DNA of 64,000 nt from Viridibacterium curvum. GTDB lineage: Bacteria; Pseudomonadota; Gammaproteobacteria; Burkholderiales; Rhodocyclaceae. Shown here one piece after another: positions 19,482 through 28,608 of this stretch. The position numbers and the translations under genes are program-made. Positions within the stretch are counted from its first letter, which is position 1, and each line of letters starts with the position of its first letter. The notes beneath the pieces were generated by a model. That model had not been told where the DNA came from, ran no database searches, and worked only from the letters and a program-made list of their open reading frames with translations. The DNA is taken from the NCBI RefSeq assembly GCF_039544165.1, contig NZ_BAABLD010000005.1:434001-498000 (forward strand), written 5' to 3'.

Positions 19482-21296
19482 TCATGCGCCGTCGTCGTCC
19501 GCAGGCGGTGCGATGCGCACTACTTCATCCATCGCAGTGAGGCCCTTGGCGATCTTCAGCGCGCCGGACACACGCATCGGCTTCATCCCCTCGCGGCAGG
19601 CCACGTTGCGGATCGCAGCGAGGTCGGCGTCGGGGCGCACGAGCTGGCGGATCGCGGGTGACATGAGCATGGTTTCGTAGATGCCCATGCGGCCCATGTA
19701 GCCGGTGTTGCGGCACTCCAGGCAGCCGACAGGGCGATAGACCTTGGCCGGTGGCGGCGCCTTGAAGGGCAGGGCCAGCTTGTCCCATTCGACGAGCTCT
19801 TCGGGTGTCATGTCGTCGGCGCGCTTGCAGTGCGGGCACAGGGTGCGCACCAGGCGCTGCCCCATGATGCCCAGCACGGTGGCGTTGAGCAGGTAGGACG
19901 GCACGCCCAGATCGAGCAGCCGCGTGATGGCGGCCGGGGCGTCGTTGGTGTGCACCGTGGACAGCACGAGGTGGCCGGTGAGCGAGGCCTGGATGGCCAT
20001 GTCGGCGGTTTCGAGGTCGCGGATTTCACCGATCATGATGATGTCCGGGTCCTGCCGCATGAGCGCCCGCACGGCTTGCGCAAAGCCCAGGTCAATGTTG
20101 GCGAGCACCTGCATCTGGTTGAAGCTCTCTTCGACCATTTCGATCGGGTCTTCGACCGTACACACGTTCACTTCTGACGTGGCGAGCTGCTTGAGCGTGG
20201 AGTAAAGCGTGGTGGTCTTGCCGGAGCCGGTGGGGCCTGTGACGAGGATGATGCCGTTGGGCTGTTTGGTCATCGACTCCCAGCGCTGCAGGTCTTCGTC
20301 TGTGAAGCCCAGCTCGGCGAACGAGCGCACCAGTACCTCGGGGTCGAAGATGCGCATGACGAGCTTTTCGCCGAAGGCGGTCGGCAGCGTGGACAGACGC
20401 AGCTCGACTTCCATGCCGGCGGGTGTGCGCGTCTTGATACGGCCGTCCTGCGGGCGACGTTTCTCGACGACGTCCATGCGGCCGAGGATCTTGATGCGGC
20501 TGGTCATCGCGTTGATGACCGTCATCGGGAGCTGGTATACCTGATGCAGCACGCCGTCGATGCGGAATCGCACGAGGCCGACGTCGCGGCGCGGCTCGAT
20601 GTGGATGTCAGACGCGCGCTGGTCGAAGGCGTACTGCCACAGCCAGTCGACGATGCGCACGATGTGCTGTTCGTTGGCATCGAACTGGCGGTCGGTTTCG
20701 CCGAGGTCGACGAGCTGCTCGAAGTTGGTGAGGCTTGAGCGTTGCTGCTGGTCGCCGGTGTTGGCCTTCTTGACTGACGCAGCGAGCTTGTAGAACTCGA
20801 TCTGGAACTTTTCGATGTCCTGCGGGTTGGCCAGCACGCGGCGGATGTTCTTGTGCACGACCCGCTGCAGCTCGACTTCCCAGTCGCGCACATGCGGTTC
20901 GGCAGTGGCGATGACCACTTCGGCGCTGCTGACCTGCACCGGCAGCACCTTGAGTCGCGCCGCGTAGGCGCTGGACATGACCTCGGTGACGGTTGCGAAG
21001 TTGATCTTCAGCGGGTCGATGTGCATGTATTCCATGCACACCTTGCCGGCCAGCCACTCGGTCAGCCATTCCAGGTGCAGCAGGCGGTGTGGCGGTTGCA
21101 TCGACTTGAACTTCTTGTCAGCGATGATCACCAGCGGGTGCGTGCCGGTCTTCTGCAGGTGGCGCGCTTCCATGGCCAGCTGCGCTTCGTCCCGTGTGAT
21201 GAGCTGGTCCTCCAGCATCATCTTCAGGATGTCCTTGAGGACGAGGGGCTGGTCGCCCTGGTGGGCACGCGGCGCAAGGCTGGCTGGATTGGACAT
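19482..21296 (-). CDS. GspE/PulE/PilB-type secretion ATPase
   Basis: 604 aa hexameric ATPase of the type II secretion / type IV pilus assembly class. An N-terminal MshEN-like domain is followed by the core: RASDIHIEPRRD (Asp box), Walker A GPTGSGKTTTLYS, LRQDPDIIMIGEIRD-like Walker B with RDLETADMAIQASLTGH, and STVHTNDAPAAITRLLDLGV (His box). The zinc tetracysteine motif is LCPHCK ... GCLECRNTGYMGR. The start at 21296 (MSNPASLAPRA) was chosen because upstream codons run antisense into dinG. No pilin or secretion genes adjoin it, so its partner system is elsewhere. Confidence 0.9.
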   Translation of the reverse strand: MSNPASLAPRAHQGDQPLVLKDILKMMLEDQLITRDEAQLAMEARHLQKTGTHPLVIIADKKFKSMQPPHRLLHLEWLTEWLAGKVCMEYMHIDPLKINFATVTEVMSSAYAARLKVLPVQVSSAEVVIATAEPHVRDWEVELQRVVHKNIRRVLANPQDIEKFQIEFYKLAASVKKANTGDQQQRSSLTNFEQLVDLGETDRQFDANEQHIVRIVDWLWQYAFDQRASDIHIEPRRDVGLVRFRIDGVLHQVYQLPMTVINAMTSRIKILGRMDVVEKRRPQDGRIKTRTPAGMEVELRLSTLPTAFGEKLVMRIFDPEVLVRSFAELGFTDEDLQRWESMTKQPNGIILVTGPTGSGKTTTLYSTLKQLATSEVNVCTVEDPIEMVEESFNQMQVLANIDLGFAQAVRALMRQDPDIIMIGEIRDLETADMAIQASLTGHLVLSTVHTNDAPAAITRLLDLGVPSYLLNATVLGIMGQRLVRTLCPHCKRADDMTPEELVEWDKLALPFKAPPPAKVYRPVGCLECRNTGYMGRMGIYETMLMSPAIRQLVRPDADLAAIRNVACREGMKPMRVSGALKIAKGLTAMDEVVRIAPPADDDGA

Positions 21297-21527
21297 GGAG
21301 GACGGCGGTCTCGGTCGGGCGCAGGAAGAACGCAGGCAATGTAGCCCAAGCCGTGGGGGGCGGCAATTGCGGAGGGCCTCCGTCCGGCGGGCGCCAGGTA
21401 AGCGCGTGTTAAGATTTTCCCGCAGCCCGCCTTGGCGGGCGATCCTGCACTCCTCCCGCACCACCTTCCGGGCACGACGCTGGCATGCATGGCTGCTGCC
21501 GCGGTACTGCACGCCAGACGCTGTTCC

Positions 21528-23492
21528 ATGTCCGACGACATCCTCCTGCACTTTGCTGAAGACGGCACGCTTGCCCAGACGATCCCCGGCTTCCGGCCGC
21601 GTCCGCAGCAAACCGAGATGGCCCAGGCCATTGCGCAGGCCATTCGTGGCTGCCGCGTGCTGGTGGCGGAGGCCGGCACGGGCACGGGCAAGACCTTCGC
21701 CTACCTCGTGCCGGCGCTGATGTCGGGCGGCAAGGTGATCGTCTCGACGGGTACCAAGACGCTGCAGGACCAGCTGTTCCACCGCGATCTGCCAGCCGTG
21801 CGCAAGGCGCTCAAGCTGCCTGTGACCGTGGCATTGCTCAAGGGGCGGCAGAACTACGCCTGTCATTACCACGTTGAGCAGGCCAAGACCGAGGGGCGCT
21901 TCATGAACCGCGAAGACGCCCACTACCTGCCGCGTATTGCGCGCTGGATGTTGCAGACGCAGACCGGCGACAAGTCCGAATGCGATGGTGTGCCAGAGGA
22001 CGCGACGGTGTGGATTGCCGCGACCTCGACGCGCGACAACTGCCTGGGGCAGGAGTGTGCCTACGCCAAGGAATGCTTCGTGATGGCGGCGCGGCGCCGC
22101 GCGCAGGAGGCGGATGTGGTGGTGGTCAATCATCACCTGTTCTTCGCTGACGTGATGCTGCGCGACGGCGGCATGGCCGAGCTGCTGCCCAACTTCAACA
22201 CGGTGATCTTCGATGAGGCGCACCAGTTGCCGGAGACCGCCAGCCTGTTCTTCGGCGAGAGCGTGTCGACCGGCCAGTTGCTGGACCTCGCGCGCGACAC
22301 GCGCATGGAAGCCGTGCAGAACGCCAAGGACTACGCGCCGCTGCAGGACGCCACGCGTTCGCTGGAGAAGTGCGCCAAGGACCTGCGTCTTGCGGTGGCT
22401 GGCGAAAACGCGCGCCTCAGCTTTTCCCAGCTGGCCGACAACACGGCTCTGCACGGCGCATTGGACGTGCTGGAGAAAGAGCTCGACAGCTTCCTCGTGC
22501 ATGCCGAATCGCAAGCGGAGCGTGCCGAGGGCCTGGAGAAGTGCTGGCAGCGGGCTACCGTGCTGGCCGAAGCGCTGACGCGCTGGCGGCGTGTCGATGC
22601 GCCGGACCTGATCCGCTGGGCGGAAGTGTTCAGCCATTCGCTGTCGCTCAATGTCACGCCCTTGAGAGTCGCCGAGATCTTCAAGAAGCAGGTCGAAGGC
22701 CAGGCCAAGAGCTGGATCTTCACCTCGGCGACGCTGGCGGTTGGCCGCAGCTTCGAGCACTACACGGGCGAGTTGGGGCTAAACCTGCTGGAGAACCCGC
22801 CCGAGACCGCCGTCTGGGGCAGTCCGTTCTCGTACGGCGAGCAGGCCATGCTCTACGCTCCCGAGGGCATGCCCGATCCCAACAGTCCCGGTTTCATCGA
22901 GGCCGTCGTGGACACGGCCTACCCGGTGATCTGTGCGGCACAGGGCCGTGCCTTCGTGCTCAGCACCTCGCTGCGCGCGATGAAGCAGATCCACGAAGGC
23001 CTGCAGTCGCGTTTCGAAAGCGACGGCAAGACCTTTCCGCTGCTGATGCAGGGGCAGGGCTCGCGCAGCGAGTTGCTGGAACGCTTCCGCCGCCTCGGCA
23101 ACGCCGTGCTCGTCGCCAGTCAGAGTTTCTGGGAAGGTGTTGACGTGCCCGGGGATGCGCTGTCAGTGGTCATCATCGACAAGCTGCCCTTTGCCCCGCC
23201 CGACGATCCGGTGCTCAAGGCACGCGTCGAGTGGATGGAGAAGGAGGGCAAGAACCCCTTCATGGAATACCAGCTGCCGCGCGCCGTCATCAACATGAAG
23301 CAGGGCGCTGGCCGCCTGATCCGCACCGAGCAGGATCGTGGTGTGCTGGTGGTCTGTGACCCGCGCATGATTACCAAGCCTTACGGCAAACGCGTCTGGC
23401 AGAGCCTGCCGCCAATGCGCAGGACGCGTGTGCTGGACGAGGTGGTCGAGTTTCTGGAGCAGTTGCCGCCGCCGGCGACAGCGGGATTCTGA
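21528..23492 (+). CDS. DinG/YoaA-family ATP-dependent DNA helicase
   Basis: 654 aa XPD-like superfamily 2 helicase. Motif I is EAGTGTGKTFAYLVP, the DEAH-type Walker B is VIFDEAHQLPE, motif VI is MKQGAGRLIRTEQDRG. The iron-sulfur cluster cysteines lie at NYACHYH, SECDG, DNCLGQEC and KECF, as in DinG/YoaA/XPD. Motif Ia (VSTGTKTLQDQL) is present. Roles known for the family are unwinding of D-loops, R-loops and lagging-strand repair intermediates. The start at 21528 (MSDDILLHF) matches the family N-terminus; the frame opens earlier at 21432. Confidence 0.9.
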   Translation: MSDDILLHFAEDGTLAQTIPGFRPRPQQTEMAQAIAQAIRGCRVLVAEAGTGTGKTFAYLVPALMSGGKVIVSTGTKTLQDQLFHRDLPAVRKALKLPVTVALLKGRQNYACHYHVEQAKTEGRFMNREDAHYLPRIARWMLQTQTGDKSECDGVPEDATVWIAATSTRDNCLGQECAYAKECFVMAARRRAQEADVVVVNHHLFFADVMLRDGGMAELLPNFNTVIFDEAHQLPETASLFFGESVSTGQLLDLARDTRMEAVQNAKDYAPLQDATRSLEKCAKDLRLAVAGENARLSFSQLADNTALHGALDVLEKELDSFLVHAESQAERAEGLEKCWQRATVLAEALTRWRRVDAPDLIRWAEVFSHSLSLNVTPLRVAEIFKKQVEGQAKSWIFTSATLAVGRSFEHYTGELGLNLLENPPETAVWGSPFSYGEQAMLYAPEGMPDPNSPGFIEAVVDTAYPVICAAQGRAFVLSTSLRAMKQIHEGLQSRFESDGKTFPLLMQGQGSRSELLERFRRLGNAVLVASQSFWEGVDVPGDALSVVIIDKLPFAPPDDPVLKARVEWMEKEGKNPFMEYQLPRAVINMKQGAGRLIRTEQDRGVLVVCDPRMITKPYGKRVWQSLPPMRRTRVLDEVVEFLEQLPPPATAGF

Positions 23493-23541
23493 GGGTGTTG
23501 ATGGATGCGCTGTGCTTATTCACCACGAGCAATCTCAGACC

Positions 23542-24369
23542 TCACAGCAGCTGATCCGACTGCGCCGGCAGGTCCTGGCAGGCCTCGATGCGCCAGGGCA
23601 TGTCGGCGGCTTCGAGTGACAGTCGCGCCATGACCTTGGGGTCGAGGCTGGCGATGATCTCGTCTTGTGACAGGCCATTGCAGAGGCCCAAGGCGACGGC
23701 TGACGAGATGTTCACGACCGCAGCCAGCAAGCTGGCGTTGTTCTCGACGGGAGTGATGTAGCTGCGCAGGGCTTCCTGGATTTCGGTCGGGAAGTTCCAG
23801 CGCGCGGCGAGCTCGGCGCCGACTTCGCAGTGATCGGTTTCTGTCAGCGAGCGTTCGACCTTGAGCTGGTCGACGCCGCTGGGAGCCTTTTCGCGCGTCA
23901 GCTGCTTCGATGCGGCGGGGTAGGCAAGGTGCAGCAGCAGCTGGCCGACGCGGTGCATGAGGCCGGCGGTGTAGGCGAATTCGATGTTGACGCCGTCGCG
24001 CTTGCCGAACACGCGGGCAACGCCGGCCGTGACGAGGGCGTGGCGCCAGAAGAGGCGCATATCGACGCCCTCCACCTTGTTGAAGCTGCGCGACATGCCC
24101 GAGGCGATGACCAGTGATCTGAGTGCAGACAGGCCGATCAGGGTGACGGCCTGGTCGATGGCGCCGATCTTCTTGCTGACGCCGTACTGGCTGGAGTTGG
24201 CCATCTGCAGGACACGGGCTGACAGTGATTGGTCCTGCTTGACCTGCGCGACCAGCGCGCTGATGTCTACATCTTCCTTGCAAAGCGAGGCGATGAGCTC
24301 CTGCACGATCTTCGGGATGCTGGGCAGGCGGGGCAGGTTGGCGAACAGCTTGTCGATGGCGGCGGACAT
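23542..24369 (-). CDS. HDOD-domain signalling protein
   Basis: 275 aa single-domain HDOD protein. Typical opening: LPRLPSIPKIVQELIASL, then DQSLSARVLQMANSSQYG and IGAIDQAVTLIGLSALRSLV. A partly preserved HD-like region follows (FWRHALVTAGVARVF, YTAGLMHRVGQLLLH), with HD replaced by HR, so phosphohydrolase activity is unlikely. Family members act in signal relay, c-di-GMP or motility control. The start at 24369 was chosen since upstream codons are low-complexity and Pro-rich. It is divergent from the P-loop protein gene by 188 bases. Confidence 0.85.
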   Translation of the reverse strand: MSAAIDKLFANLPRLPSIPKIVQELIASLCKEDVDISALVAQVKQDQSLSARVLQMANSSQYGVSKKIGAIDQAVTLIGLSALRSLVIASGMSRSFNKVEGVDMRLFWRHALVTAGVARVFGKRDGVNIEFAYTAGLMHRVGQLLLHLAYPAASKQLTREKAPSGVDQLKVERSLTETDHCEVGAELAARWNFPTEIQEALRSYITPVENNASLLAAVVNISSAVALGLCNGLSQDEIIASLDPKVMARLSLEAADMPWRIEACQDLPAQSDQLL

Positions 24370-24557
24370 GTCGGGGTCTCTCACTTTTTGCGGCGATGCT
24401 TCCTTTACGGCGCGGCAAGGGGGTGGCTTGACCGTCAGGACCTGGGGCGAACCCTGATCAGGCTCAAGAACCTGATCGGGACGCGCCCCGACAATAGGGG
24501 CGTTCAATTCATTCCCCTTCTCTTCATTCCCCTTCTCATTTCCCTCAAGGCCCATTC

Positions 24558-26510
24558 ATGGATACGCCACGGCAGCCCCTTCATTTCGCACAGGACTGGC
24601 CTTCGCTCGGCTTGCCCGCTCATGTCATCGAAGTCCTCAGTGCGGCACCCTCATTGGCCGTGGCCGAGACGCGTGAAGAGTTACTGGACTGGGCGCTGGG
24701 GCGTGCCAGCGGCAGCACCGACTGGAGCCCTGGCAATCGCGAGGACAAGGGCGAATTCGAAGCTGCCTTTGAGGTGCCGGGCATGGGGCGGGTGGTGGAA
24801 GCCGTGGTCACCAAGGCGCGCAACGGGCTGGCGGTGAATTTCCCCGATCCGCGCATGCGGCGTCGTGACCCTGATGCCATGGTTATCGGCGACAAGTTGC
24901 CAACCGACAAGCCGACCTATACCGAGCGTTTCGGCGAGAGCTTCGACAAGACGCGTCAGAAGACGCTGGACTGGCTCAAGACACAGGATCTCGTCGTGGT
25001 GCCGTTCTATGCCGGCCCGGCAGACCTGGGTTATGGCGCGCTGTTGATCTGTCCGCGTCAGGCAGCTTTCTTTGCGGGAGCCTTGGCGGACCTGCAAGGC
25101 ATGATTCCCGGAAGCCAGGTGCCGGCTGGCTTCAAGCTGTCGGGTGGTGTCATCTTTATCGCGCCGCCGTTCCGGCACACCCATTACGACGGCAAACAGG
25201 TCGTTGTGCATTCGCGCTGCGAGACGCACCAGGAGATCTACGCCTACAACCTCTACCCCGGGCCCAGCGCGAAGAAGGGCGTGTATTCGTTGCTGCTGGA
25301 TATTGGCGAGCGCGAGGGCTGGACGACCAACCACTGCGCGGCGGTGGGCGTGGTGACGCCTTACGACAACCAGCTGGTGATCATGCATGAGGGCGCTTCA
25401 GGCGGCGGCAAGAGCGAGATGACCGAGCACATCCACCGAATGGAGGATGGACGCCTGCTGATCGGCAAGAACGTCGTGACAGGGGAAGAGCGCACCCTGG
25501 TGCTGCCCGAGGCCTGCCACCTCCACCCCATGGCCGACGACATGGCCTGCGCGCATCCGCATTACAACGAGGGGCAGACCAAGCTTGCCATCCGCGACGC
25601 GGAGGCCGGCTGGTTCGTCCGTGTCGACCACATCAAACGCTACGGCACCGACCCGCACCTCGAACGCCTGTGCCTGCACCCGGACCGGCCGCTGATCTTC
25701 CTCAATCACTACATCGTGCCCGGCGGGCAGTGCCTGATCTGGGAGCACATCGAGGATGCGCCCGGAAAGCCTTGTACCAACCCGCGCGTCATCATTCCGC
25801 GCGACATGGTGGAGGGTATCCACACAGGCCCGGTGCAGATCAACATCCGCAGCTTCGGCGTGCGCTGCCCACCCACGCACAAGGACAGCCGTCAGTACGG
25901 CATCGTGGGCATGCTGCACATCCTCAGCCCGGCGCTGGCCTGGCTATGGCGTCTCGTGGCGCCGCGTGGTCATGCCAACCCCAGCATTCAGGACAGCAAG
26001 GGTATGCAGTCCGAAGGCGTGGGCTCGTATTGGGCCTTCGCGACCGGCAGACGTGTCGACCAGGCTAATCTGCTGTTGCGCCAGATCGTCGAGAACACCG
26101 ACACACGCCACGTGCTGATCCCGAACCAGTACATCGGCGCGTGGAAGGTCGGCTTCATGGCTGAATGGGTCGCCCGCGAGTACCTCGCACGCCGTGGTAG
26201 CGCTCGCTTCTCGCGCGAACAGCTGGTTGAGAGCCCGTGCGCCTTGCTGGGATACGTGCCCAAACAGATCAAGGTCGAGGGTTCGCTGATTCCGCCAGTC
26301 TTCCTGCATGTGGGCAGTCAGCTCGAAGGCGGCGCGGAGGTGTATGAGGATGGGGCGCGTCAGTGGCAGGAGTTCTTCAAGCGCGAGCTGACGCCGTTCA
26401 TGACGCCGGACCTCGACCCACTGGGCCGCAAGATCATTCAGGCCTGTCTGGACGATGCGACGCAGGAGGATTACTGGAAACTGATCCCCCACCAGATCTT
26501 CAAGGGCTGA
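24558..26510 (+). CDS. DUF4914-like / PEPCK-like P-loop protein
   Basis: 650 aa soluble protein with a P-loop in MHEGASGGGKSEMTEHIHR (about residue 280), followed by a Asp-rich stretch (HPMADDMACAHPHYN) and RVDHIKRYG. This arrangement resembles the nucleotide site of phosphoenolpyruvate carboxykinase-type kinases, and the overall layout recalls the DUF4914 family. It lacks the FPSACGKTN motif of true GTP-PEPCK, so carboxykinase activity should not be assumed. PPi-dependent PFK lies two genes downstream, which hints at a central-carbon role but no more. The ATG follows CAAGG. Confidence 0.55.
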   Translation: MDTPRQPLHFAQDWPSLGLPAHVIEVLSAAPSLAVAETREELLDWALGRASGSTDWSPGNREDKGEFEAAFEVPGMGRVVEAVVTKARNGLAVNFPDPRMRRRDPDAMVIGDKLPTDKPTYTERFGESFDKTRQKTLDWLKTQDLVVVPFYAGPADLGYGALLICPRQAAFFAGALADLQGMIPGSQVPAGFKLSGGVIFIAPPFRHTHYDGKQVVVHSRCETHQEIYAYNLYPGPSAKKGVYSLLLDIGEREGWTTNHCAAVGVVTPYDNQLVIMHEGASGGGKSEMTEHIHRMEDGRLLIGKNVVTGEERTLVLPEACHLHPMADDMACAHPHYNEGQTKLAIRDAEAGWFVRVDHIKRYGTDPHLERLCLHPDRPLIFLNHYIVPGGQCLIWEHIEDAPGKPCTNPRVIIPRDMVEGIHTGPVQINIRSFGVRCPPTHKDSRQYGIVGMLHILSPALAWLWRLVAPRGHANPSIQDSKGMQSEGVGSYWAFATGRRVDQANLLLRQIVENTDTRHVLIPNQYIGAWKVGFMAEWVAREYLARRGSARFSREQLVESPCALLGYVPKQIKVEGSLIPPVFLHVGSQLEGGAEVYEDGARQWQEFFKRELTPFMTPDLDPLGRKIIQACLDDATQEDYWKLIPHQIFKG

Positions 26511-26698
26511 TGGCAGCGTGATCGGCGGCGTACGCTGTCTTTCCCTTCCGGTTGGCTTTGACGTTTCATAGCAAAAATCAATCGCCGGCTATTCGGCATT
26601 AGTTCCGGATAATTGAATGTCATCGCCCTGTCTGCCGTTGGCAACGGAAGGGTCGCAGCGCAGCATTCGTACCGCGACCTGGATGTGAGCAATGTGAT

Positions 26699-26718
26699 CG
26701 TGACGAATGCATGTCACG
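26699..26718. promoter_or_regulatory. 20-base dyad upstream of chemoreceptor gene
   Basis: CGTGACGAATGCATGTCACG is a near-perfect palindrome ending 22 bases before the chemoreceptor ATG. It could be an operator or part of the 5' untranslated region. No known regulator site is recognised. Confidence 0.35.
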
Positions 26719-26740
26719 AACCAGTCAACGGGGAGGCGGC

Positions 26741-28462
26741 ATGAAATGGCTTGAAAGCTTGCTGGGCGGGACTCGGACAAAGGCAAACCAGTCCGTTGTA
26801 GCCAATGATGAGTTGGCGGATCTGCGGGGACAGATTGCGGCAATCGGCAAGTCCCAGGCGGTCATCGAGTTCCATCTCGATGGCTCCGTTATCACTGCCA
26901 ACGACAATTTTCTGAAAGCGATGGGCTACCGGCTGGACGAGATCCGTGGCCAGCACCACCGCTTGTTTGTTGACGCTGAATACGCGCGCAGCGCCGAGTA
27001 CCGCCAGTTCTGGGATCGTCTTGGCCGCGGTGAATACGACGCGGGTTTGTATCGTCGTGTCGGCAAGGGTGGTCGCGCGATCTGGATCCAGGCCAGCTAC
27101 AACCCCATCCTCGATGCCTCCGGACGGCCATTCAAGGTCGTGAAGTACGCGACCGACGTCACGGTCGAGCGCATGCGCAATGCCGATTACCAGGGTCAGC
27201 TCGACGCCATAGGCAAGTCACAGGCTGTCATCGAGTTCAACCTCGATGGCAGCATCATCACTGCCAATCACAACTTCCTTGCCGTGCTGGGGTACACCCT
27301 GGAAGAGGTGCGTGGCCAGCACCATCGCATGTTCGTTGACGCCGAATATGCCCGCAGCGCTGAGTATCGCCAGTTCTGGGAGAAGCTCGGGCGGGGCGAA
27401 TACGATGCGGGCCAGTACAAACGCATTTCGAGGACTGGCGACGAGGTCTGGATTCAGGCGAGTTACAACCCAATCTTCGATGTCGATGGCAAGCCCTGCA
27501 AAGTAGTCAAATATGCCAGCGACGTGACACGCAGCGTCAAGGAGGCGCATGCGCTGCAGGAGACCGTTGAACAGACGGCGCGCGTCGTCAGCGATGCGGC
27601 AGCAGGCAACCTCGCCGGCCGCATTCCGCTGGCGGGCAAAACGGGTCAGCTGGCAAGCTTGTGCGAATCGGTCAATATGCTGCTCGACGCCATGTCGGAT
27701 ATCGTGCGTCAGATCCAGCTGAGCGCCGAAGAAGTGCTCAACGGCGCCAGTGAAATCTCGCGCGGCAACGCTGACTTGTCGTCGCGCACGGAAGAGCAAG
27801 CCAGCAGCCTGGAAGAAACCGCCAGCACGATGGAAGAGCTCACAGCCACCGTGCGGCAGAATTCAGACGGCGCCGTTCAGGCCAATGAACTGGCCCGCCG
27901 CTCAAGCGACGATGTGGTGCGGGGCGGCGAGGTGGTCAAGCGCGTGGCGCAGACCATGGGCGAGATCAACGCCAGCTCGCGCAAGATTGCCGAGATCATC
28001 GGCGTCATCGACAGCATTGCTTTCCAGACCAACATCCTGGCCCTCAACGCCGCGGTCGAAGCCGCGCGTGCCGGTGAGCAGGGGCGGGGTTTCGCCGTGG
28101 TCGCTTCCGAGGTGCGCAGCCTCGCGCAACGCAGCGCCACTGCCGCCAAGGAGATCAAGACCCTGATTGGTGAATCGGTCAGCTGCGTCGAAGAAGGCGG
28201 CAGGCTCGCCGAACAGGCCTGCGCTGCAATGAGTGAGGTTGTGACTTCCTTCGAATCGGTCTCGCAACTCGTTACGGGAATTTCGAGTGCCAGCCGCGAA
28301 CAGACAACCGGGATCGAACAGGTCAATAACGCCATCGTCCAGATGGAGCAGGTGACCCAGCAGAACGCCGCTCTTGTGGAAGAGGCGGCTGCGGCGGCCG
28401 AGAGTCTGGAAGATCAGGCGCGCACCCTGGTGCGCTCTGTTCAGCACTTCAAGCTGAGCTGA
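26741..28462 (+). CDS. Cytoplasmic twin-PAS methyl-accepting chemotaxis protein
   Basis: 573 aa chemoreceptor with no transmembrane segment. Two tandem PAS domains (about residues 30-150 and 155-270) are close copies of each other: both contain IGKSQAVIEF, DGSxITAN, FVDAEYARSAEYRQFW, LGRGEYDAG and WIQASYNPI. They are followed by a HAMP-like linker and a signalling domain with the hairpin tip IDSIAFQTNILALNAAVEAA and RGFAVVASEVRSLAQRSA. The PAS class resembles Aer-type redox or ligand sensors. GGGGAGG lies just before the ATG at 26741; the frame opens earlier at 26711. Confidence 0.9.
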   Translation: MKWLESLLGGTRTKANQSVVANDELADLRGQIAAIGKSQAVIEFHLDGSVITANDNFLKAMGYRLDEIRGQHHRLFVDAEYARSAEYRQFWDRLGRGEYDAGLYRRVGKGGRAIWIQASYNPILDASGRPFKVVKYATDVTVERMRNADYQGQLDAIGKSQAVIEFNLDGSIITANHNFLAVLGYTLEEVRGQHHRMFVDAEYARSAEYRQFWEKLGRGEYDAGQYKRISRTGDEVWIQASYNPIFDVDGKPCKVVKYASDVTRSVKEAHALQETVEQTARVVSDAAAGNLAGRIPLAGKTGQLASLCESVNMLLDAMSDIVRQIQLSAEEVLNGASEISRGNADLSSRTEEQASSLEETASTMEELTATVRQNSDGAVQANELARRSSDDVVRGGEVVKRVAQTMGEINASSRKIAEIIGVIDSIAFQTNILALNAAVEAARAGEQGRGFAVVASEVRSLAQRSATAAKEIKTLIGESVSCVEEGGRLAEQACAAMSEVVTSFESVSQLVTGISSASREQTTGIEQVNNAIVQMEQVTQQNAALVEEAAAAAESLEDQARTLVRSVQHFKLS

Positions 28463-28608
28463 TTCAGCCAAACGGAATCGGAGGTTTTTTTGTCGGGCCA
28501 CGGACGGCCTGCCCCATGGATCTGGCACCGTCCGGGCAGGGCCAGGGTGAGGGACCCCGGTTTGGGGGATAATGCGCCTCCCCTGAACCCCTTTACCAGA
28601 GTCCAGAG

